NCBI GenBank assembly: GCA_947169105.1
Contig: CAMVOL010000019.1
Location: forward strand, 1 to 43,590
Direction of reading: 5' to 3'
From: an uncultured Bacteroidales bacterium
GTDB lineage: Bacteria; Bacteroidota; Bacteroidia; Bacteroidales; WCHB1-69
DNA: 43,590 nt
In this document: positions 1 to 7,075 of the stretch, one piece after another
Layout of the letters: each line of letters begins with the position of its first letter
How positions within the stretch are numbered: the first letter of the stretch is position 1
Notes under the pieces: model-generated
Databases searched by the model: none
The model's input: only the letters and a program-made list of their open reading frames with translations
Told to the model about the DNA's origin: nothing
Made by a program: the position numbers and the translations under genes

Positions 1-1
1 A

Positions 2-154
2 AACCTCATCATCACCGAGATGGGCGTCATGGAAATCACCCCCGAAGGCATCGTCCTCAAGGAAATCCATCCCGAATTCACGGTTGACGACGTGAAGGCC
101 GCTACCGAAGCCGACCTCATCATCAGCCCCGACCTCAAACCGATGCAACTGTAA
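2..154 (+). CDS. CoA-transferase subunit B (3' end only)
   Basis: Only the last 50 codons are visible; the gene begins before the window. The translation contains ITEMGVMEITPEGIVLKEI and ends near ADLIISPDLKPMQL, which matches the C-terminal strand and tail of the beta subunit of family I CoA-transferases (AtoA / butyrate-acetoacetate CoA-transferase type). These enzymes move CoA between acetate, acetoacetate or butyrate as a heterodimer in the cytoplasm; the catalytic glutamate lies in the missing upstream part. The two genes that follow encode a crotonase and a 3-hydroxybutyryl-CoA dehydrogenase, which supports a role in C4 acid fermentation. Exact substrate cannot be read from this fragment. 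No terminator is visible after the stop, so read-through into the next gene is likely. Confidence 0.8.
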   Translation, partial: NLIITEMGVMEITPEGIVLKEIHPEFTVDDVKAATEADLIISPDLKPMQL

Positions 155-156
155 GG

Positions 157-193
157 TGAAAATTGAAAACGGAAAATTGAAAATTATTAATTG
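157..193. repeat. GAAAATT-type AT-rich intergenic repeat
   Basis: Tandem degenerate units of GAAAATTGAAAA fill the gap after the CoA-transferase stop. Closely similar tracts occur at 6971-7013, 34093-34134 and 34921-34958, always directly after a stop codon and before a downstream gene on the plus strand. Confidence 0.7.
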
Positions 194-212
194 ATAGTTT
201 GAATCTTCAAAT

Positions 213-262
213 GTGAGCGCAGCGAACATTAAATCTTCAAATCTATTAAATCTTCAAATCTG
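213..262 (+). repeat. Mini-palindrome GTGAGCGCAGCGAAC plus AATCTTCAAAT direct repeats
   Basis: The 15-mer at 213-227 belongs to the same family as the array at 26269-26386. It is followed by two exact AATCTTCAAATCT copies, with a third AATCTTCAAAT just upstream at 202-212. A further AATCTTCAAA sits at 7058-7067 just before the ABC permease gene. The tract is open in the crotonase reading frame, which makes that gene look falsely longer. Confidence 0.6.
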
Positions 263-269
263 TAAACCT

Positions 270-1046
270 GTGAATTACAATTATTTAAAAATAAATACCG
301 AATCCGGCATTTGCGTGCTGACGATTTCGGCACCGAAGTCGCTGAATGCGCTGAATTCTGCCATCTTAAAGGAACTGGATGATTTCATCACCAACCTCGG
401 CAAGGATGTGCGGGTGCTGATTGTGACGGGCGATGGCGAGAAATCGTTCGTGGCGGGCGCCGACATCTCGGAGATGCAGAACCTGAACGCTGCGGAAGGC
501 GAGACATTCGGCCGCCTCGGCGCAGAAGTGTTCCGCAAGATTGAAATCCTTGACATTCCGGTGATTGCCGCAGTCAATGGGTTCGCCCTTGGCGGCGGCT
601 GCGAGCTGGCGATGGCCTGCGACATCCGCATCTGCTCCGACAACGCCAAGTTCGGCCAGCCCGAAGTCGGCCTGGGCATCATCCCCGGCTTTTCCGGCAC
701 CTACCGTCTCGCCAAACTGGTGGGGATGGGCTACGCCAAGGAGATGATCTACACCGGCAAGGCCATCCGTGCCGACGAGGCACTCCGTATCGGTCTGGTC
801 AACGCCATCTATCCGCAGGCGGAACTGATGGAGCAGGCGATGGCGATGGCCGCCAAGATCTGCGCCATGGCCCCGATTGCCGTGCGCTACGCCAAGCAGT
901 GCATCAACGCCGAGTACGACCTCGATGCCGACGCCGCCATTGCGTACGAGAACAAGATGTTCGGCAAGTGTTTCGCCACCAAGGACCAGAAGGAGGGGAT
1001 GACGGCCTTCCTCACCAAGGCAAAACCCGTCTTCAAAAACGAATAA
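270..1046 (+). CDS. Enoyl-CoA hydratase / crotonase
   Basis: Crotonase-fold hydratase that adds water across the double bond of crotonyl-CoA or similar short enoyl-CoAs in the cytoplasm. The GTG at 270 gives 258 residues, the usual family length, and a normal N-terminus (VNYNYLKINTESGICVL); the frame is open back to 213 but that part is repeat DNA. Visible motifs: SLNALN, the CoA/oxyanion stretch FVAGADISEM, the GFALGGGCELAMACD block with the first catalytic Glu, and GQPEVGLGIIPG with the second catalytic Glu. Both acid residues of the classical hydratase are present, so an active hydratase is likely. It sits between the CoA-transferase and a 3-hydroxybutyryl-CoA dehydrogenase (32-base gap), which suggests a crotonase (Crt-like) in a butyrate or acetoacetate route. 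No Shine-Dalgarno, as usual in this phylum. Confidence 0.9.
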   Translation: MNYNYLKINTESGICVLTISAPKSLNALNSAILKELDDFITNLGKDVRVLIVTGDGEKSFVAGADISEMQNLNAAEGETFGRLGAEVFRKIEILDIPVIAAVNGFALGGGCELAMACDIRICSDNAKFGQPEVGLGIIPGFSGTYRLAKLVGMGYAKEMIYTGKAIRADEALRIGLVNAIYPQAELMEQAMAMAAKICAMAPIAVRYAKQCINAEYDLDADAAIAYENKMFGKCFATKDQKEGMTAFLTKAKPVFKNE

Positions 1047-1078
1047 TTTTAAAATCAACCAATTAAAAATAACGAACT

Positions 1079-1915
1079 ATGAAAATTTGTGTTATTGGAA
1101 CAGGAACCATGGCCAAAGGTATCGTGAAGGCTTTCGCTGCCAAGATGCCCGTGGTTATGAAAAGTAGAACCCAAGCCAGCTTGGACAAAGCATTGGCTTC
1201 TTTTGCAAAAGGTTATGGCAAATTAGTGGAAAAGGGCAAGATGACCCAGGAGGGTGTTGACGCCATCATGGCCAACATCACCACCACCACCGACTATGCC
1301 ACGTTCGCCGATGCTGACCTCGTGATTGAGGCCGCCGTGGAGGACATGCAGCTGAAGAAAGAGGTCTTCGCAGAACTCGACAAAATCTGCAAGCCCGAAA
1401 CCATCTTCGCCACCAACTCCTCCTCCCTCTCCATCACCGAAATCGCTGCTGCCACCACCCGTCCGGCGCAGTTCATCGGCATGCACTTCTTCAACCCCGC
1501 CGACCGTATGGCATTGGTGGAAGTGATCAAGGGTCAGGTGACCTCCGAAGCGGTGTGCAACCAGATTGTGGAGCTCGCCACCTCCATCGGCAAAACGCCC
1601 GTGCTGGTGAACGAGGCCCCCGGTTTCGTCGTCAACCGCATCCTCATCCCGATGATTAACGAAGCTGTTGGCATCCTCGCCGACGGTATCGCCTCCGCTG
1701 AGGACATTGACAAGTGCATGATGCTGGGCGCCAACCACCCGATGGGTCCGCTCGCACTGGCCGACCTCATCGGCAACGATGTGAACCTCGCCATTATGGA
1801 AGTTCTCTACAAAGAGTTCGGTGATCCGAAATACCGTCCTCACCCGCTGCTGCGGAAGATGGTCCGCGCCGGCTTGCTCGGCAGAAAAACCGGCGAAGGT
1901 TTCTACAAATATTAA
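1079..1915 (+). CDS. hbd: 3-hydroxybutyryl-CoA dehydrogenase
   Basis: NAD(P)-dependent 3-hydroxyacyl-CoA dehydrogenase, 278 residues, cytoplasmic; interconverts acetoacetyl-CoA and 3-hydroxybutyryl-CoA. The N-terminal Rossmann motif is GTGTMAKG (residues 7-14), where most homologues have GxGxMG, so an Ala-Lys replaces the usual small residue; the fold is otherwise typical. Downstream are [11 protein letters not shown], the catalytic-His block [29 protein letters not shown] and the C-terminal domain with [16 protein letters not shown] and [11 protein letters not shown]. Together with the preceding crotonase and CoA-transferase genes it forms an apparent operon for C4 acyl-CoA metabolism. The operon ends at a strong hairpin directly after the stop. 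No acyl-CoA dehydrogenase or thiolase is visible in the window, so the direction of flux is inference. Confidence 0.92.
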   Translation: MKICVIGTGTMAKGIVKAFAAKMPVVMKSRTQASLDKALASFAKGYGKLVEKGKMTQEGVDAIMANITTTTDYATFADADLVIEAAVEDMQLKKEVFAELDKICKPETIFATNSSSLSITEIAAATTRPAQFIGMHFFNPADRMALVEVIKGQVTSEAVCNQIVELATSIGKTPVLVNEAPGFVVNRILIPMINEAVGILADGIASAEDIDKCMMLGANHPMGPLALADLIGNDVNLAIMEVLYKEFGDPKYRPHPLLRKMVRAGLLGRKTGEGFYKY

Positions 1916-1936
1916 TAGAAACTAACCACAAAACAG

Positions 1937-1980
1937 CGCGAGGGTGACTAAACCGAGATTATAGTCGCCCTCGCGTTTTT
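1937..1980 (+). terminator. Rho-independent terminator after hbd
   Basis: A 13-bp stem CGCGAGGGTGACT (1937-1949) pairs with AGTCGCCCTCGCG (1963-1975), with one G-T wobble and a 13-base loop, followed by a T run. It lies 22 bases after the hbd stop and ends the CoA operon. It also separates it from the convergent permease gene. Confidence 0.88.
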
Positions 1981-2034
1981 ATTTCACCCATTTTCATATC
2001 CTATTTTACCACGGGGAAAGGAGATGCGTAAATC

Positions 2035-3114
2035 TTACGCCGCCGTCTTCACTCGAGGGTCAAGCCAGCCGTAGATGATGTCCACGACAATGTTGATAAT
2101 CACCAGAATTACAGATACATAAAGCAGAGAGCCCATCACGACGGGGAAATCGTATTTGTCGAGGGCATCCACAATCACCACCCCCATCCCCTTCCAGTCG
2201 AAGATGTACTCCACGAAGACCGCACCCGCAAGCAGCGAGGCGAGCCATCCGGAAATGGCCGTCACTACGGGATTCAGGGCGTTTTTCAGGGCATGCTTCC
2301 AGATGATCTGCGCCGGTGGCACACCCTTCGCCCGCGCCGTACGAATGTAATCCTGCGCCATCACGTCCAAAACCGAGTTCTTCGTCAGCTCAATGACGAT
2401 AGCCAACGGACGAATGCCCAAAGTGATGGCAGGAAGGATAATGTTCTTCAAATCCAGATATTGACCGCAGCCGTAATCATCCACCGAATAGAGACTGCCG
2501 AACATGCTCAGCCCTGTGTAGTCGGCCAGAAGGAAGGCAAAAATCCATGCGAAGAGGATGGCGGCGAAAAACGACGGCACCGACATCCCTAAAACCGAAA
2601 CCAGTAGCGCCGACTTGTCGAACCACGTGCCCTTATAGATGGCGCACAAGATGCCGATGAAGATGCCGACCACGATGGCAAACAGGATGGAGACGACCGC
2701 TAACAGCGCTGTTTTCGGAAACGCCTCCGCAATTATCTCTGCAACAGGACGTTTACTCTGGTACGACCGCCGCATGTACGGTGCTTTCAGCACCAGTGCC
2801 GACTCTTTGAAAGAGATAATCTTCTTGTAATGATAATTCTCATCGTTGAGAAAGAAAAACGACTCCTTGTCCGCCGTCTTGTGCCATGAAACGGGCGAGA
2901 GGTCATTGAGATAGGCCAAGTACTGGATGCCGACGGGCAGGTCAAGGCCCATCTCTTTTCGGATGGCCGCTTCGGTGTCGAGGTCGCTGCGCTGGCCCAT
3001 CATCATGCGGGCGGGGTCGCTCGGCAGGATGGTGAACAGGAAGAAGACCAGCGTGATCACGCCAATCATCAGCAAAAAACCGTACCCGATTCTCTTCAGA
3101 ACAAAGCGAAGCAT
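2035..3114 (-). CDS. Peptide-type ABC transporter permease (DppB/OppB family)
   Basis: Inner-membrane permease subunit of a dipeptide/oligopeptide (or nickel) ABC importer, 359 residues, longer than the usual 300-330. The N-terminus MLRFVLKRIGYGFLLMIGV is a first membrane helix followed by the family block ILPSDPARMMMG. About five further hydrophobic segments follow. The cytoplasmic EAA loop is clear: RTARAKGVPPAQIIWKHA then LKNALNPV. An unusually long periplasmic insert of charged/aromatic residues lies at about residues 70-130. The usual partners (DppC, DppD/F, binding protein) are absent: rprY lies 24 bases upstream and the other side is the hbd terminator. The short gap to rprY suggests co-transcription with rprXY. 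The substrate is unknown. Confidence 0.88.
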   Translation of the reverse strand: MLRFVLKRIGYGFLLMIGVITLVFFLFTILPSDPARMMMGQRSDLDTEAAIRKEMGLDLPVGIQYLAYLNDLSPVSWHKTADKESFFFLNDENYHYKKIISFKESALVLKAPYMRRSYQSKRPVAEIIAEAFPKTALLAVVSILFAIVVGIFIGILCAIYKGTWFDKSALLVSVLGMSVPSFFAAILFAWIFAFLLADYTGLSMFGSLYSVDDYGCGQYLDLKNIILPAITLGIRPLAIVIELTKNSVLDVMAQDYIRTARAKGVPPAQIIWKHALKNALNPVVTAISGWLASLLAGAVFVEYIFDWKGMGVVIVDALDKYDFPVVMGSLLYVSVILVIINIVVDIIYGWLDPRVKTAA

Positions 3115-3138
3115 CCTGATTACCTATCAATCAACGGT

Positions 3139-3822
3139 TTACATCAAAAGTTTGAAACCCACACCGTGAACATTGATGATTTTCACACCGGGCTCGTCCT
3201 TGAAGTATTTGCGCAGCTTCGTAATATAGACATCCATCGTGCGGGCGTTGTAGAAACTATCGTCACCCCAGATTTTCTTGAGGGCGAAACCGCGTTCCAG
3301 CACCTCATTCTTCTTCTGCACCAGCATCGTCAGCACCTCCGTCTCACGGGTGGAAATCTTGACTTCCTCGCCGTTGTGCACCAGCACCTGACGGGTGGCA
3401 TCGAAGGTAATACTACCTATCTGATAGACCGTTACGTTCTCCTCGCTCTTGCCGGCGCGACGGAGTGCCGCCTGAATACGGGCCAGCAGCACGTCCCAGT
3501 CGAACGGCTTGGTGATGTAGTCGTCGCCGATGCTGAGTCCCTCCACGATATCGTCGGACTGGCTCTTGGCGGTCAGAAAGATGATCGGGATATTGGTATC
3601 CACCTTGCGGATGCTTTTGGCCAATGTGAAACCGTCCTGAATGGGCATCATCACGTCAATCAGGCAGATGTCGAAATTGCTGGCGGAGCAGAACAGCTCG
3701 TAGGCGGCTTCCCCGTTGGTGGCGTGCGAAACGTCAAAATTCTTGGCATTCAGGTACGTGCAAAGCACTTTCCCCAGATTGACATCATCTTCAGCGAGTA
3801 AAATACGATACTTGTTTTCCAT
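3139..3822 (-). CDS. rprY: OmpR-family response regulator RprY
   Basis: Cytoplasmic transcription factor of 227 residues. The receiver domain carries the acidic pair at residues 11-13 (AEDD), the phospho-acceptor Asp56 in CLIDVMMP, the conserved Thr in IIFLTAKS and Lys in ITKPFDWD. A C-terminal winged helix follows, with KISTRETEVLTML and ARTMDVYITKLRKYF, the recognition region typical of the RprY group in Bacteroides and Porphyromonas. It lies 6 bases after the partner kinase gene rprX. In Porphyromonas gingivalis, RprY has been linked to oxidative and sodium stress, which is established for that species and only inference here. The start ATG at 3822 is the only good one. Confidence 0.93.
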   Translation of the reverse strand: MENKYRILLAEDDVNLGKVLCTYLNAKNFDVSHATNGEAAYELFCSASNFDICLIDVMMPIQDGFTLAKSIRKVDTNIPIIFLTAKSQSDDIVEGLSIGDDYITKPFDWDVLLARIQAALRRAGKSEENVTVYQIGSITFDATRQVLVHNGEEVKISTRETEVLTMLVQKKNEVLERGFALKKIWGDDSFYNARTMDVYITKLRKYFKDEPGVKIINVHGVGFKLLM

Positions 3823-3828
3823 AACTAC

Positions 3829-5307
3829 TTATTTAAAAGGAAGATACACAAAAAATGTACTTCCGTGATTCAATTCACTTTCCACTTTAATCATTCCGCT
3901 ATGTTTCTGAATGATTTTCTTAACATAATGAAGCCCAATCCCATAGCCCTTTACGTCATGGATATTTCCTTTCGGCACACGGTAAAACTCGTCGAAGATA
4001 TGGCGCAGGCTCTTTTTGGGGATTCCGATGCCGTTGTCCTTAATAGAGACCACTAGAAACTTCTTCGTGTTTTGGGTGGAAATAACGATAGTGGGCTTTT
4101 CGGGGGAATATTTCAGCGCATTCTCAATCAAGTTTACGAAGACGGACTCGATGTGGGTGGGGTCGCCAATAATAGTGGCGACTTCAGCGCCAAAGTTGGT
4201 GGTGATGCTCCCATTCTTGTTGGAAACCTGAAGGGAGATATTGGCGACGATGGAGCGGAGCAGCTCATGGACATCAATTTTTTCAAGCCGGAACTGCAGT
4301 TGCCCCCGTTTCAGACGGGCGAGCTGCAAAATGTTGTCAACCATTTTTTTAAGACGGTTGTTCTCGGTCTGCACAATGGAAACGTAGTCCATCATCATCG
4401 GGACGTTTTCGCGGATGACGGGGTCTTCCATCGCCGAGCAGGCCAATGAAATGGTGGAAATCGGCGTCTTGAACTCGTGCGTGATGTTGTTGATGAAGTC
4501 GTTCTTCACATCCTCGTTGATTTTCTGCTGGCTCAGCGAAAGGATAAGCAACGCAATCAGGAAAGTAATGAGTAGCAAAATCACGATAATCGGGAAGAGG
4601 ATGGACTTCATGTTGCGTATGAAATACGCACGTTCGGAAGGGAAGAAGAGGACGAAAAAGTGCGTCGTCGAGCGTTTGTTGTCCTGCGTAAGGGCGAAAA
4701 CGTACCCTTTATTGAGCAGTTCGCGGTAATTGACATGGGGCGGGATAACGAAGCGGTTTTCAGGCAGATTGTAGATACAGAAGTCAAAATCTATCGGTAA
4801 TTTATTCATAAACATAATGTTATGAATAAAACTTCGCAAAGAGTCCTGATCAATATTGTTGAGAATGAGGTCGGAAAACGCCTGCAGTTCTGCGCTGTCG
4901 GAGGCGGAAAGGACGGGGATGGAGAGCAGATTGTCGGACGAAAGCGTGTCACGCCCGTCACTAAGGAAAGTGGTGTCTTTGTGGAGGACGATAGTGTTGC
5001 CGTTGTAGTCGATGGTGGTCTCGTTGATGAGGGCTACGGGCTGCTTGTCGAAAAGGAAGGTCTGCTTGTTCTGGGTGTGTGCGGAATCGTTGGAGGGGGG
5101 CTGCTGCCGGTCCATATTGCGGCTCAAATCGGCATTAATGTGCTGCACGATCTCACGCCCCACGGTGAGAATGTTGCCGGTGAAGGCTGTCTTTTGTGCC
5201 TTTTCTGCTTCCACATAGAGATGATACACATTGACTGACAATGTGATAACGGTTGCAACAAGCGCGACCATCCCCAAAATCACAAAAACGACACGTCTCT
5301 TTTTCAT
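3829..5307 (-). CDS. rprX: Sensor histidine kinase RprX
   Basis: Membrane sensor kinase, 492 residues. Membrane helix 1 is near residues 7-29, a periplasmic sensor region runs from about 30 to 233, and helix 2 is near 235-259. The H-box has the phospho-acceptor His277 in FINNITHEFKTPISTI. The ATPase domain shows the N-box FVNLIENALKYSP, the G1 box KDNGIGIPKKS and the G2 box GYGIGLHYVKKI. It should autophosphorylate on His277 and pass the phosphate to RprY Asp56. The gene leads the operon rprX-rprY-permease. A minus-strand TATCTTTG lies at 5325-5332, 18 bases before the ATG, so the 5' leader would be very short. The signal sensed is not evident. Confidence 0.92.
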   Translation of the reverse strand: MKKRRVVFVILGMVALVATVITLSVNVYHLYVEAEKAQKTAFTGNILTVGREIVQHINADLSRNMDRQQPPSNDSAHTQNKQTFLFDKQPVALINETTIDYNGNTIVLHKDTTFLSDGRDTLSSDNLLSIPVLSASDSAELQAFSDLILNNIDQDSLRSFIHNIMFMNKLPIDFDFCIYNLPENRFVIPPHVNYRELLNKGYVFALTQDNKRSTTHFFVLFFPSERAYFIRNMKSILFPIIVILLLITFLIALLILSLSQQKINEDVKNDFINNITHEFKTPISTISLACSAMEDPVIRENVPMMMDYVSIVQTENNRLKKMVDNILQLARLKRGQLQFRLEKIDVHELLRSIVANISLQVSNKNGSITTNFGAEVATIIGDPTHIESVFVNLIENALKYSPEKPTIVISTQNTKKFLVVSIKDNGIGIPKKSLRHIFDEFYRVPKGNIHDVKGYGIGLHYVKKIIQKHSGMIKVESELNHGSTFFVYLPFK

Positions 5308-5324
5308 GCTGTAGAAAAAACGTG

Positions 5325-5369
5325 CAAAGATACAACAAATTGCAGAATATGGAAAAATATGTATCTTTG
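5325..5369. promoter_or_regulatory. Back-to-back promoters for rprX (-) and the DUF4290 operon (+)
   Basis: Minus strand: -7 box TATCTTTG (complement of 5325-5332). Plus strand: -7 box TATCTTTG at 5362-5369 with TTG of a -33 element at 5340-5342, 19 bases upstream. Both fit the Bacteroidota consensus TTTG-N19-21-TAnnTTTG. The two polymerase sites overlap, so the operons may compete. Confidence 0.75.
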
Positions 5370-5387
5370 CCGACTAAAATTTTGACT

Positions 5388-6071
5388 ATGCTTGAATACA
5401 ATACTGCTCGCAATCATTTGATAATCAGAGAATACGGGCGGAATATCCAGAAGATGATTGAAGATGCGGTGAAGATTGAGGACCGCAAACGCCGCAATGA
5501 GGTGGCGCGTGCCATTGTGAAGACGATGTCGCAGGTCAACCCTGCGGGTGCCACCACTGGCAACAATACGTCCGACAACAAGCCCCTGAAGCAGGAGTCG
5601 GCGGACTACTGGCACAAACTGTGGGATCATCTGTTCATCATTTCGGGCTACCAGCTCGACGTGGACGCGCCGTTCCCTAAACCGGAGCCAGTGTCGGAAC
5701 GCGAAAAAGTGACACAGCACGAGGAGTACAAACGCGGCGGTATCCACATCCGCTCCTACGGACGGTACCTCGAAAAAATCATCAAGGAGGTTTCGGGCTA
5801 TCCCGACAGTCCCCAAAAAGAACGCCTCATACGCGACATCGCCAACCTGATGAAAAAACTGTACCTCACATGGAACCGTGATACGGTGGATGACGCACTC
5901 ATCGCCCAGCAACTGATGGAAATGTCGGATTCACAAATCGTTCTTCCGAAAGATTTTGTCTTCACCCCCAGTCAGGAACTGATGGCCAAAGGCAGCATCG
6001 TGAACAATTCCACCAAGAAGAAAAAGAAAAAGAAGAAAAAGAAAAAAACCTCTTCAGAACCGACCGTATGA
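5388..6071 (+). CDS. DUF4290 protein with polylysine tail
   Basis: Conserved Bacteroidota protein of unknown function, 227 residues, soluble, no signal peptide. The ATG at 5388 is chosen because MLEYNTARNHLIIREYGRNI is the family N-terminus and the plus-strand -7 box ends 18 bases before it; the frame is open back to 5253 but that part overlaps the promoter and rprX. The body has two similar halves: REYGRNIQKMIEDAVKIED near residue 14 and RSYGRYLEKIIKEVSG near residue 120. DYWHKLWDHLFIISGYQLDV in the middle is typical of the family. The protein ends in 11 consecutive lysines then TSSEPTV. Its stop overlaps the start of the ABC ATPase gene (ATGA), so the two are translationally coupled. A nucleic-acid or membrane-surface role for the tail is only a guess. 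Confidence 0.85.
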   Translation: MLEYNTARNHLIIREYGRNIQKMIEDAVKIEDRKRRNEVARAIVKTMSQVNPAGATTGNNTSDNKPLKQESADYWHKLWDHLFIISGYQLDVDAPFPKPEPVSEREKVTQHEEYKRGGIHIRSYGRYLEKIIKEVSGYPDSPQKERLIRDIANLMKKLYLTWNRDTVDDALIAQQLMEMSDSQIVLPKDFVFTPSQELMAKGSIVNNSTKKKKKKKKKKKTSSEPTV

Positions 6072-6982
6072 ACATCATTGAAATAAAAGACGTCACCAAG
6101 CGATTCTCCAACCAATTAGCGTTGGACGGGCTGACGTTGGACATTCCCGAAGGCCGCATTTTCGGACTGCTCGGCCCTAACGGCGCCGGCAAGACCACCC
6201 TCATCCGCATCCTCACCCACATCACCATGCCCGACAGCGGACAGGTGCTGTTCCACGGACATATGCTCGAAGCCGCAGATGTGGAGAATATCGGTTATCT
6301 TCCCGAGGAGCGGGGACTTTACAAAAAAATGAAAGTATCCGAACAGGTCGTCTATCTGGCGCGGCTGCGCGGACTGTCGAAGCAGGAAGCCACCCGCCGC
6401 CTCAAGGAGTGGTTCGTCAAGTTCGGCATCGACTCGTGGTGGAACCGCCGCGTGGAAGAACTTTCCAAGGGGATGCAGCAGAAAATCCAGTTCATCGCTA
6501 CTGTGGTGCACCAGCCCGACTTCCTGATTTTCGACGAGCCTTTCTCCGGCTTCGACCCCGTGAATGCCGAAACCCTCAAACAGGAGATCCTGAACCTGAA
6601 GGCACAAGGCGCCACCGTCATCCTCTCCACCCACAACATGGCCTCCGTAGAGGAAATCTGCGACGAGATCGCCCTCGTCAACCACGGCCGACTGGTGCTT
6701 AACGGCGAAATCAACGAGGTGCGCCGCCGCTACAAACAGAGCCTTTTCCATGTCAGCCTTGAAGGCAACATCGATACAGCTGCTTTCCCATCTGATTTCC
6801 AGATAGTAAAAAAGCAATCCGTCGGTAACGGAACTTCCCTTAATATCCAAATTCTGAATGGCACATCCTCTAACCAACTGCTGCAATACCTTATCGAACA
6901 GCAATATACCGTCACCGCATTCAACGAAATCCTGCCATCCATGAACGAAGTGTTCATCAAAGCGGTGTCAACTGAAAATTGA
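6068..6982 (+). CDS. ABC-2 type exporter ATPase (NatA-like)
   Basis: Cytoplasmic nucleotide-binding subunit, 304 residues. Walker A GPNGAGKTT is at residues 36-44, the signature is the variant ELSKGMQQK, Walker B is FLIFDEPFSGFDP and the switch His is in ILSTHNMASVEEI. A C-terminal DUF4162-like domain (from about residue 225) is typical of NatA-type exporters. It overlaps the DUF4290 stop by four bases and is followed after 93 bases by its permease. The pair is an export ABC transporter whose substrate is unknown; NatAB of Bacillus exports sodium, but this sequence alone does not fix the substrate. The gap to the permease holds repeat DNA rather than a clear promoter. Confidence 0.92.
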   Translation: MNIIEIKDVTKRFSNQLALDGLTLDIPEGRIFGLLGPNGAGKTTLIRILTHITMPDSGQVLFHGHMLEAADVENIGYLPEERGLYKKMKVSEQVVYLARLRGLSKQEATRRLKEWFVKFGIDSWWNRRVEELSKGMQQKIQFIATVVHQPDFLIFDEPFSGFDPVNAETLKQEILNLKAQGATVILSTHNMASVEEICDEIALVNHGRLVLNGEINEVRRRYKQSLFHVSLEGNIDTAAFPSDFQIVKKQSVGNGTSLNIQILNGTSSNQLLQYLIEQQYTVTAFNEILPSMNEVFIKAVSTEN

Positions 6983-7050
6983 AAAATTGAAAACTGAGAA
7001 TTGAGAATTAATTCCCCTTCTACGTAGAAGGGGTGCCCGTAGGGCGGGGT
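6971..7050. repeat. Composite intergenic repeat: GAAAATT tract plus CCCCTTCT hairpin
   Basis: A GAAAATT tract (6971-7013) runs straight into a perfect 20-bp palindrome at 7014-7033 (CCCCTTCTAC and its complement). A second small hairpin follows, GCCC-GTA-GGGC at 7035-7045, then GGGGTAG. A related CCCCTTCTT/AAGAAGGGG hairpin occurs at 27430-27450. The element lies inside the ABC exporter operon and could attenuate the permease gene. Confidence 0.7.
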
Positions 7051-7075
7051 AGTAGAAATCTTCAAACATATTGAA

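Noticed and set aside
213..269. Longer N-terminus for the crotonase starting at 213
   Set aside because: These 19 codons come from dispersed repeat DNA; the GTG at 270 gives the normal family length and start.
5253..5387. 45-codon N-terminal extension of the DUF4290 protein
   Set aside because: It overlaps the rprX start and both promoters, and family members begin at MLEYN.
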